A stretch of DNA of 64,000 nt. It comes from Planktothrix sp. PCC 11201 (GTDB taxonomy: Bacteria; Cyanobacteriota; Cyanobacteriia; Cyanobacteriales; Microcoleaceae). A model generated the notes under the pieces. The model saw nothing but the letters and a program-made list of their open reading frames with translations, did not search any database and was not told where the DNA came from. Positions 8,873 to 17,200 of this stretch are shown here, one piece after another. Positions within the stretch are counted from its first letter, which is position 1. Each line of letters starts with the position of its first letter. The stretch spans positions 368,242 through 432,241 of the forward strand of contig NZ_LT797701.1 in the NCBI RefSeq assembly GCF_900009135.1, written 5' to 3'. The position numbers and the translations under genes are program-made.

Positions 8873-10268
8873 CTTGAATTCTCCTTAAAAATTCATAAAG
8901 TAAGCTATGAATTGAATATCGGGATTCGTCTTTCAGACTGCGACTGCTATCTAAAAGGTTAAATTGACTGCACTCTGTTATTGCTTGTCTAAATTCATCA
9001 TTATTCAAACCCGATGGTTTTTGCAGGTCGGAACTAGGAATTAAATAGCCCGCAGCATACTTAATCATTAAGTTTAAAATCAGTAGAGCATTATCTGAAA
9101 GTGAATTTAAAGATTCTTCATATAAAAACTCTTGAATATCTTGATCTTGTTCAAATCGTTCAAAAATTTTTAATAAAGGGTCGTCATAGATTCTTAATAA
9201 GTTCATCACCAATGAAATCATCAAAGGATTACCCTCTGTTTTTTGATAAATTGGCTCTAATTCTTCATCTAATGCTTGTTTGACAATATCTAATTCTTGA
9301 CCTTGGTGTCGAATCATCTCTAAAGTCGCTGACTTATCTATACCAGGTAACTTAATTTCTCTCACTGCACAATTATTAGCTTTTAGATCTTTACGAGAAG
9401 TAAATATGACTTTACTGGGTCTAATATTGCACATTGGGTCAAAAGGGTTAAATCTAGCTAAAAGCTTTTGATATTCGGGTAATGTTTCCAAATTATCAAT
9501 AACAATTAAATAAGGTTCGGATGTTAATTTTCTTTGCAGGGCTAAAAAATAATCTTGATTTGCAGGAGGTAAATTAATGTCTAATTGTGAAGCGATATCA
9601 TAGATCATGTAATCTGTATTGATATCTTTTTTATTGTTGTCTTTTTTAACTGACATATTGGGTTCTAAATAATAAGTCCTTTTAGCCATAGTCCAAGCTA
9701 ACTTAAAAAAACCTGCATCAGCAGCATATTCACCCACTAATTTTTCCGTCAAAGAAGTTTTTCCGATTCCCCCAGCACCCGTAATACTCATCAACCAATA
9801 ATCATCACGAGTTTGGAGATGATCTCTGAGTTGCTCAAGGATTGTATTAATTCCAAATAACTTTTTTTGCTCCCAATTTGTTTTCTCTCTTAAAGTAATT
9901 TCAATTTGATGGCATTCTCTGTGATCTTCTGAATCAATTGTTTCAATATTAACAGTTAATGAGCTATTAATCGGCACAGTAGCCTCGGCTAAACCAATTT
10001 TATTATAGTAACGCTCTACTACCGCTTGCACATTATCCCGATTTACCTTTTCTCCACATAGGTTTGACAATCTCTGCCAAAGTTTGTATGCAGCCGTCTT
10101 AACACTTCCACCATCAAGGTACTCGCTATTTCCAATTTCGTCATAACTTTTGCCATCTTTACCCTTCCACGCTTCTTTCAAGATAGTAGTTTCCAGGGTA
10201 CTCAAGGTTTTGAGCTTCTTAGCCATCAGTTGTGAACTGATAAAATCCAAAGCCGCATTAATGTCCAT
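8862..10268 (-). CDS. STAND-class NB-ARC ATPase with vMAP-type N-terminal HTH domain
   Basis: A 468-residue signalling ATPase. Residues 1-95 form a helical domain of the kind found at the start of cyanobacterial NB-ARC proteins (LSTLETTILKEAWKGKDG, YDEIGNSEYLDGGSVKTAAY). The P-loop GAGGIGKTS is at 164-172, Walker B LIVIDNL around 254-260, and the sensor stretch VIFTSRKDL follows. A winged-helix region ends the protein. The usual C-terminal repeats are absent and are instead encoded by the overlapping downstream TPR gene. STAND proteins switch by nucleotide-driven oligomerisation and act in regulation or phage defence. No effector domain such as a nuclease or TIR is visible. Confidence 0.85.
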   Translation of the reverse strand: MDINAALDFISSQLMAKKLKTLSTLETTILKEAWKGKDGKSYDEIGNSEYLDGGSVKTAAYKLWQRLSNLCGEKVNRDNVQAVVERYYNKIGLAEATVPINSSLTVNIETIDSEDHRECHQIEITLREKTNWEQKKLFGINTILEQLRDHLQTRDDYWLMSITGAGGIGKTSLTEKLVGEYAADAGFFKLAWTMAKRTYYLEPNMSVKKDNNKKDINTDYMIYDIASQLDINLPPANQDYFLALQRKLTSEPYLIVIDNLETLPEYQKLLARFNPFDPMCNIRPSKVIFTSRKDLKANNCAVREIKLPGIDKSATLEMIRHQGQELDIVKQALDEELEPIYQKTEGNPLMISLVMNLLRIYDDPLLKIFERFEQDQDIQEFLYEESLNSLSDNALLILNLMIKYAAGYLIPSSDLQKPSGLNNDEFRQAITECSQFNLLDSSRSLKDESRYSIHSLLYEFLRRIQDEH

Positions 10269-10468
10269 TAGTCTATCTGGTGGTAAGTTACAGCTTGAAA
10301 TAATAACTATAACTCACTTTGATTGACTTTAATTAACTTTGCATCCTTCAAACAAAGTTTTCCCTTACCTAAATTAACTTTTAAATCACTAACTTTCATC
10401 TACAGACAATTAAACAAGTAAGTTTTAATCTGGTAATTACAAACACCATAAAGCAATCTTTAAACACC

Positions 10469-10618
10469 ATGAATAAACCATTCAAGCTAATTATATTTAG
10501 CCTAATTTTATTATTTTTAACCCCTAGTTTGGGGTGGAGATCTTTGGGTATTGCATCTGCTAGTACAGTTTGCTGCGAACAGACAAAAGACGGTTGCTAT
10601 TCTTGTGATCCTAAGTAG
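10469..10618 (+). CDS. Short secreted Cys-rich peptide
   Basis: A 49-residue frame starting MNKPFKL with a hydrophobic signal segment (LIIFSLILLFLTPSLG), then a short mature part with four Cys (STVCCEQ and GCYSCDPK). It is divergent from the STAND ATPase gene, about 200 bases away. The Shine-Dalgarno is weak. The pattern of signal peptide plus small Cys-rich tail suggests an exported peptide or a bacteriocin-like product. This is inferred from composition only, and a chance frame cannot be excluded. Confidence 0.45.
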   Translation: MNKPFKLIIFSLILLFLTPSLGWRSLGIASASTVCCEQTKDGCYSCDPK

Positions 10619-10777
10619 GAGAACATAGGAATAAACTTGCATGAAAAATCATCAGCTGTAGCTAATAGCACGATCCGATTTTCTCTCCGCTTAATTCAAC
10701 ACAATTCCCGTAGGGGCGGGTTCGCCAATATCTCGAATACCTGCTAGAAATTTCACTAAACCCGCCCCTTTTTATTA

Positions 10778-11113
10778 TCAATTAACAGCAAACTCCGTGT
10801 AAGGACGAATATTAGGGGGATGAAACCCTAAGACAATTTGAGTTTTGGGAATTCCTGCCTTGACTAACTCATTGGCAATTCCATCCTCTAATCCATCTCG
10901 ATGTATCCAAATTTTATCGCCAAGCACCTCTATATGAACCAAACATCCATGAACCTGTACATCATCTTCCCATCCCAAAGTAATCAATAAAAAGTTGTTT
11001 CTATCTTCACTCACAATCAAACGACATTGTAAATCCCCGTAAGCATAGGGAATTTCTGTATATTCTTTAAGTTTTTCTTGAATAACTTCTCGATATTGAA
11101 CTAAACTATCCAT
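10778..11113 (-). CDS. xisI: XisI family protein
   Basis: A 111-residue XisI homologue, similar in layout to the copies at 40216 and 41019: N-terminal helix VQYREVIQEKLKEY, central strands FLLITLGWEDDVQVHGCLVHI, then DGIANELVKAGIPKTQIVLGF and a C-terminal TEFAV. XisI was first described with XisH as needed for excision of the fdxN element in heterocystous cyanobacteria, but the pair is widespread without any such element. The start overlaps the end of a broken xisH upstream, so this copy has lost its partner in place. Confidence 0.88.
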   Translation of the reverse strand: MDSLVQYREVIQEKLKEYTEIPYAYGDLQCRLIVSEDRNNFLLITLGWEDDVQVHGCLVHIEVLGDKIWIHRDGLEDGIANELVKAGIPKTQIVLGFHPPNIRPYTEFAVN

Positions 11114-11305
11114 TGAACAATTTCCTCCTTTTGACTTTCAAAAATCAATAAATTAACTCGATATTTGTTAATCACTAACTGTCCAATTGGCTCAGAAAAA
11201 ATTGCCTGATAGGTTGTTTTACGAACAGCCAGATACAACAAACAAAACGTAATGGATCATTCGTAATCGTCCAGCCATCTTTAACCAAGGCATTTTTTGC
11301 TGCAT
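11101..11305 (-). pseudogene. xisH remnant, deleted and frame-disrupted
   Basis: Reading the minus strand upstream of xisI gives the early XisH block AAKNALVKDGW and, in another frame, the C-terminal block EPIGQLVINKYRVNLLIF followed by EEIVQW, which overlaps the xisI start exactly as in intact pairs. The start (MPAKDIYHD) and the central nuclease-fold part with its D...EIK motif are missing. Only about 200 of the usual ~420 bases remain. Confidence 0.75.
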
Positions 11306-11356
11306 AATAGAAAGATAGCTGAAGAAATCCAGCTTCTACAATTTAAAGGTAAAATT

Positions 11357-12778
11357 ATGGCCGTTGAGTATGACTTGGTGGTGATTGGAGGTGGTTCTGG
11401 GGGGTTAGTGGTTGCCAGTGCCGCTGCCCAATTAAAGGCAAAAGTTGCTTTAGTAGAACGCGATCGCCTAGGGGGAGATTGTTTATGGTTTGGTTGTGTT
11501 CCTAGCAAGTCTTTAATTCATGCCTCTCGGGTGGCTTATGAAGTTAAAAATGCAGCAAAATTTGGGATTTATACCGATAATTATAACATTAATTTCGCTA
11601 AAGCCGCAAGTCATGTTCAACAGGTTATTTCTACTATTCAGCCCCATGATTCTCCCGAGCGGTTTGAATCTTTAGGAGTTGAGGTTATTTTTGGAGATGG
11701 TGAATTTTTAGATAACAAAACCTTCGGTATTAATGGGCGTAAACTAACCGCTAGAGCCTTTGTAATTGCCACGGGTTCCCGGGCAGCTATTCCTAATATT
11801 CCAGGGTTAAATCAAGCAGGTTTTCTCACCAATGAACAGGTTTTTTCTCTACAAGATTGTCCTGAATCCTTAGCAATTTTTGGAGGAGGGCCCATAGGCT
11901 GTGAACTGGGACAAGCCTTTTCTCGGTTAGGGTCAAAGGTGACAATTTTATCGAGTCGAAATCAAATTTTACCGAAAGAAGATCCCGAAGTGGCAAAGGT
12001 AGTTCAGGATCAATTATTATCGGAAAATATTGTGATTTTAAATAATACCAAAGCCGAACGGATTGAAATAGAAAATAGCAAAAAGAAAATTATTGCCGGG
12101 AACCATATTATTTTAGCCGATGAAATTTTAGTTTCCGTGGGACGAGTACCTAATATTGAATCCTTAAATTTGGAAGCGGCGGGTGTTATAATAAATCCAT
12201 CGGGGATTCAAGTTAATGATAAACTCCAAACCACTAATCCGTATATTTACGCTTGCGGAGATGTCATTGGCGGGTATCAATTTACTCATGTTGCGGGTTA
12301 TGAGGCTGTTGTGGTGTTAACGAATGCGCTATTTTTTCCGATTAGTAAAGTTAACTATCGGGTCATACCTTGGGCGACTTTTACCGATCCTGAATTAGCT
12401 AGAGTCGGGTTAACAGAACAACAAGCAAAGGAACAGTATGGGGAGGATATTTGTGTTTTAAAACAACCTTTTGGGGGAGTTGATCGTGCCATTGCTGAAG
12501 CAAAAACCCTAGGATTTGCTAAAATTATTACTCGGAGGAATGGTGAGATATTAGGTGCTCATTTAGTGGGTGCATCCGCCGGAGAGTTAATTCATGAAAT
12601 TGTTTTGGCCATGTCTCATGGTTTGAAGGTTTCCGCTTTGACTGGGATTCATATTTATCCGACTTTATCTGAAGTTAATAGTAAAGCAGCATTATTGTTA
12701 AAAAAACAAAAATATGCAGCGAATACTTGGCAACAAACGCTTTTAGAACGATTTTTTAATTGGAGGCGATCGCTTTAA
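11357..12778 (+). CDS. Mercuric-reductase-like FAD disulfide oxidoreductase
   Basis: A 473-residue flavoprotein of the pyridine nucleotide-disulfide oxidoreductase class I. The FAD-binding GGGSGGL lies at the start, the redox-active pair in CLWFGCVPSK near residue 45, the NAD(P)H-binding GGGPIGCELGQAF near 180, the second FAD motif YACGDVIGGYQFTHVAGYEA near 305, and the dimerisation domain with HIYPTLSE at the end. It resembles the MerA-like/LpdA-like reductases kept by many cyanobacteria. No N-terminal HMA domain is present, so a mercury role is not implied. I choose 11357 because AAAGG precedes it and MAVEYDLVVIG is the family start. The longer frame begins at 11297. Confidence 0.88.
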   Translation: MAVEYDLVVIGGGSGGLVVASAAAQLKAKVALVERDRLGGDCLWFGCVPSKSLIHASRVAYEVKNAAKFGIYTDNYNINFAKAASHVQQVISTIQPHDSPERFESLGVEVIFGDGEFLDNKTFGINGRKLTARAFVIATGSRAAIPNIPGLNQAGFLTNEQVFSLQDCPESLAIFGGGPIGCELGQAFSRLGSKVTILSSRNQILPKEDPEVAKVVQDQLLSENIVILNNTKAERIEIENSKKKIIAGNHIILADEILVSVGRVPNIESLNLEAAGVIINPSGIQVNDKLQTTNPYIYACGDVIGGYQFTHVAGYEAVVVLTNALFFPISKVNYRVIPWATFTDPELARVGLTEQQAKEQYGEDICVLKQPFGGVDRAIAEAKTLGFAKIITRRNGEILGAHLVGASAGELIHEIVLAMSHGLKVSALTGIHIYPTLSEVNSKAALLLKKQKYAANTWQQTLLERFFNWRRSL

Positions 12779-12787
12779 TCTTACCCT

Positions 12788-13573
12788 ATGAAAATTATCA
12801 CTTTAAATCTTCGTTATGATAAACCCGATCAAGGTAACAATGACTGGAAGTTTCGCCGTTATGCGATTGCTAAATTAATTGAAAAACACAACCCTGATAT
12901 TATTGGAACCCAGGAAGGAACAGCCCATCAACTCTTAGATTTACACAGATTATTACCCCAATATCAAAGTATTGGCACGGATCAAATTGGCAATGGAACT
13001 GGAGAACATTGTGCTATTTTTTATCAAACTAAAACGTTCCAATGTATTGAATCAAAAGATTTCTGGTTAAGTAATACTCCTAAATTGGTCGGAAGTATCA
13101 GTTCAGAATGGGGAAATTCTACCCCTAAATCCGTGAGTTGCGGGGTGTTTATTTCCAGAGAAACCCAACAACAAATCACCGTTTTTAATACCCATTTAGA
13201 TTATTATAGTCAACAATCTCGAAAATTGAGTATTCCGTTAATTCAAAAATACTTAAATCAAGTTAATCTGGAGCATTCCTTATTAATATTGACCGGAGAT
13301 TTTAACGCCGAACCCCATAGTGAAGAACGTCAAACTTTATTAAAACCCCTTGCTAATGGGATTCAATTACTAGATAGTTTATCCGATATTCCTTTAGAAT
13401 TTCAACAAACCTTTCATAATTTTACAGGTGAAGCGATCGCCGCCGTTGATACGATTTATTATGATTATCGGATGTTATTAAAATCTGTGAACATTGACGT
13501 TAATCAAATTAATTATATTTGGCCGTCGGATCATTTTCCCGTCATTGCAGAATTCAATCCAGTTGTTGAGTAG
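12788..13573 (+). CDS. Endonuclease/exonuclease/phosphatase family protein
   Basis: A 261-residue EEP-fold hydrolase. The order of motifs is complete: LNLRYD at the start, GTQEG with the metal Glu near residue 43, FNTHLDYYSQQSR, LTGDFNAEP, and the C-terminal WPSDHFPV with the catalytic Asp-His. Such enzymes cleave phosphoesters in sugars, lipids or nucleic acids. The short form without extra domains is common in bacteria and its substrate is unknown. It starts 9 bases after the flavoprotein and likely shares its transcript. Confidence 0.88.
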   Translation: MKIITLNLRYDKPDQGNNDWKFRRYAIAKLIEKHNPDIIGTQEGTAHQLLDLHRLLPQYQSIGTDQIGNGTGEHCAIFYQTKTFQCIESKDFWLSNTPKLVGSISSEWGNSTPKSVSCGVFISRETQQQITVFNTHLDYYSQQSRKLSIPLIQKYLNQVNLEHSLLILTGDFNAEPHSEERQTLLKPLANGIQLLDSLSDIPLEFQQTFHNFTGEAIAAVDTIYYDYRMLLKSVNIDVNQINYIWPSDHFPVIAEFNPVVE

Positions 13574-14299
13574 ATGAATGGATTTAATCTAACCAATAAA
13601 TAATAATTTTCCGACGATTAGGGAAATACTTTTGAGCTTGGTGATCACCAGATCACCAGTTTAAGTACCTAGACCAACTGATCATTTGTCTGTTCAAAAA
13701 TTGGGCAAATTTTGGGTTATTCCCTAATGATCGTGTTGACACTCTCAGGTTTAAAAACACTGAGATTCTTGGTTCAACGAAACCACTTAATCAAAGTACC
13801 TTGCAGTACTTCAACCAGAGGTGGGATTCTCCCCAAGCGTGAATTCGGGTATGCCCTACCCTATTCGCAGTGAGCCTGTCGAACTGCTGCGAGTTCTTTT
13901 TTACTTGAAAACTGTTCGTCTAGCTCCCATGAATCTTTTACCCACTGCTGGGGGAAAACTAGAACTGTGCAGTAGAACCCTATAGATTCAATTGTCAAGG
14001 TGAGCGCGTTTTGCCGTTAGGCGACTAGGTTTTTAGACAGGTTGTTTACCTTTTCCTGTTACCGTAAATGGTAGCATAAATCCATGAGAATATTCACGGG
14101 GAATAAATTCCCTTGGGTCGCTTTTCATCTGGTGGGCTGAAGCCTCTGAGTTTTCAATCTCCCAGACTTTTTTTATAAAATTCTAATAAAACTACCAAAA
14201 AATCAAGTAAACAGCCATCAATTGTGAAAAAATTAATCACAAAACTTTATTAAATACACATTTAACCAACCTCACATCAATCAATTTTTAAATACAGCT
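13574..14299. other. Long gene-free stretch upstream of the hybrid kinase
   Basis: About 725 bases with no open frame of coding quality. The part around 13760-13900 reads on the minus strand like the degraded end of a TnpB-type transposase. The part from 14040 to 14160 holds short complementary segments. The final ~130 bases are very AT-rich and should contain the promoter of the 1798-residue kinase. Confidence 0.5.
13760..13900 (-). pseudogene. Possible IS200/IS605 TnpB 3' remnant
   Basis: On the minus strand the sequence translates to SLRIG-stop-GIPEFTLGE and then further stops. The string RIG.GIPEFT recalls the C-terminal tail of cyanobacterial TnpB proteins. No start, no zinc-finger cysteines and no continuous frame are present, so if it is TnpB-derived it is a relic. 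The assignment rests on memory of tail sequences and is weak. Confidence 0.3.
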
Positions 14300-17200
14300 A
14301 TGGATCACTCCCTAAAAAACGGCAACCCTCACACAACCGTTCAAATTCTTGACTATCAAATTGTCGAAACAGTTTATTCAGGAAGTCGCACTTTAGTTTA
14401 TCGGGCTATTCGTAACAGTGACCAATTATCTGTGATCATTAAACGGCTGAAAAACGATTATCCCACCTTTAGCGAATTGGTACAGTTTGGCAATCAATAC
14501 ACGATTACTAAACATCTCAAATCCCCTCTAATCATCGAAACCTATAGCCTAGAAGTTTACAAAAATGGCTATGTGTTAGTCATGGAAGATTTTGGGGGGA
14601 TGTCTCTGCAAGAATGGGTAGTTAAAGGGAAAAATATCCTCTCTTTAAGTGATTTTTTACAGATAGCAATTACCCTTTGCAATATCTTAGATATACTCTA
14701 CCGAGAGCGGATTATTCATAAAGATATTAAACCCAGTAATATTTTAATTAATCCCGAAACCAAACAAATAAAATTAACTGATTTTAGTATTGCTTCCTTG
14801 CTACCTAGAGAAACACAAATACTGCTTAATCCTAACGTATTAGAAGGAACACTGACCTATATTTCTCCCGAACAAACCGGACGAATGAATCGGGGAGTTG
14901 ACTATCGAACTGACTTTTATTCATTAGGTGTAACTTTCTACAAATTACTCACAAAAAAATTACCTTTTCAATCCAATGACCCGATGGAGTTAGTCCATTG
15001 TCACATTGCCAAAGTACCACCCTTAGTCCATAAAATCAATTCAAAAATTCCCCAGGTACTCTCGGAAATCGTTAATAAATTGATGGATAAAAATGCAGAA
15101 GACCGCTATCAAAGTGCTTTAGGGCTGAAATATGATTTAGAAAATTGTTTAACTCAACTGCAAGAAACGGGTAAAATAAAAACCTTTAAAATTGGACAAC
15201 GGGATCTGTGCGATCGCTTTTTAATTCCCGAAAAACTCTACGGTCGAGAACCAGAAGTAACTCAACTCTTAGCAGCTTTTGAAAGAGTCAGCACCGGAAA
15301 CCCCGAAATAATGCTAGTTGCAGGTTTTTCTGGGATTGGGAAAACTGCCCTAATTAATGAAGTCCATAAACCCATTGTCCGTCAACGGGGTTATTTTATC
15401 AAAGGCAAATATGATCAATTCCAACGAAACATTCCCTTCAGTGCTTTTGTACAAGCTTTCCGTGATTTAATCGGACAATTATTATCAGAATCCCAGAGTC
15501 AACTGCAAACTTGGAAAACTCAAATATTAGCAGCAGTAGGAGATAACGGACAAGTCTTAATTGATGTGATTCCCGAATTAGAAAATATCATCGGTCAACA
15601 ACCACCAGCACCGGAACTATCAGGAAGCGCCGCCCAACATCGGTTTAACCTCCTATTTTCCCAGTTTATGCAAGTCTTTACCAGCATTGAACATCCCTTA
15701 GTCATGTTTTTAGATGATTTGCAATGGGCAGATTTAGCGTCACTGAATTTACTCAAACTATTAATCCAAGATACCGGACATTTATTAATATTAGGAGCCT
15801 ATCGAGATAATGAAGTTTACCCCGTTCATCCCTTGATATTAACCTTAGATGAAATCGGGAAAACCGGGGCGATTGTGAATACAATGACTTTGCTCCCTTT
15901 AAGTGAATCAGATCTAAATTGCTTAGTGGTAGATACACTGCATAGTGAATCATCTCTGACGCAACCTTTAACAAAATTAGTCCATCAAAAAACTCAAGGA
16001 AACCCCTTTTTTATCACCCAGTTTCTGAAAGCATTATATGATGAAAAACTGATTAGCTTCAATTGGGATATTTGGCATTGGCAATGTGATCTTTCCCAAG
16101 TCAAAGCCTTAGCAATTACCGATGATATCGTGGAATTCATGGCATTGCAATTACAGAAGTTACCAATAGAAACTCAGGAGGTGGTAAAATTAGCAGCTTG
16201 TATTGGAGCGCAGTTTGATTTAGCCACTTTAGCCATCGTTTCAGAAACCTCTCAATCTCTGACCTCAATGGCGGATAAACTATGGAAAGCCTTACAAGAA
16301 GGGTTAATTTTTCCGATTACGGAAGTCTATAAATTCTTTACCCAATCTGACGGGATTTCCAGCGTCAACCCCACTGCTAATGCCCATTATAAATTCCTGC
16401 ACGATCGCGTCCAACAAGCGGCTTATTCCCTAATTCCCGACGACCAAAAACCAGCCCTGCATTTACAAATTGGTCAATTGCTATTAGCTCAAACCGCACC
16501 GGAGCAACTCGATGAGAAAATTTTTGCCATTGTTAGTCAATTTAACCTAGGCCTCGACCGAATAACTAACACCGAACAACGAGATCATCTGGCTAATCTA
16601 AATCTGATAGCGGGGCGAAAAGCCCGAATCTCGGCGGCTTACCCGGCAGCAGCCCAATATTGTGACCTGGGGCTACAACTGTTAGACACTGACAATTCTG
16701 ACCCATGGAACAGACAGCCGATTCTCACTTTAGAATTGCATACCGAAGCCGCTAATTCAGCCTGTCTGATTGGGGAATTTGAGCGGGTAGAGGCTTGGGT
16801 AAAAGCAGTTCTCCAGCATACCTCCAGCCCCCTAGAACAGGTCAAAATTTTAGAAATTCAAATTCAATCCTTAATCGCCCAGAATCAATTATCAGAGGCT
16901 ATTCAGGTCGCCCGCACAACCCTGAAACAGTTGGATGTGGAGTTACCCGCCCATCCCACCCCAGACATGATTCCAGAGGCTCTGGAGGCCATTGGCGAGG
17001 GACTCAGGATTGAGAATGTGATGAATTTACCCCCGATGAGCGATCCTAAACATCTGGCTGCGATGAATATTCTTAGCAGTATGGCCTCGGCTGCCTACAT
17101 GGGTTCCCCAGAACTTTATCCGTTAATTGTCCTCAAACAAATTGAGTTATCCCTGGAGTTTGGCAATGCAATTCAAACCCCCTATGCCTATTCCACCTAT

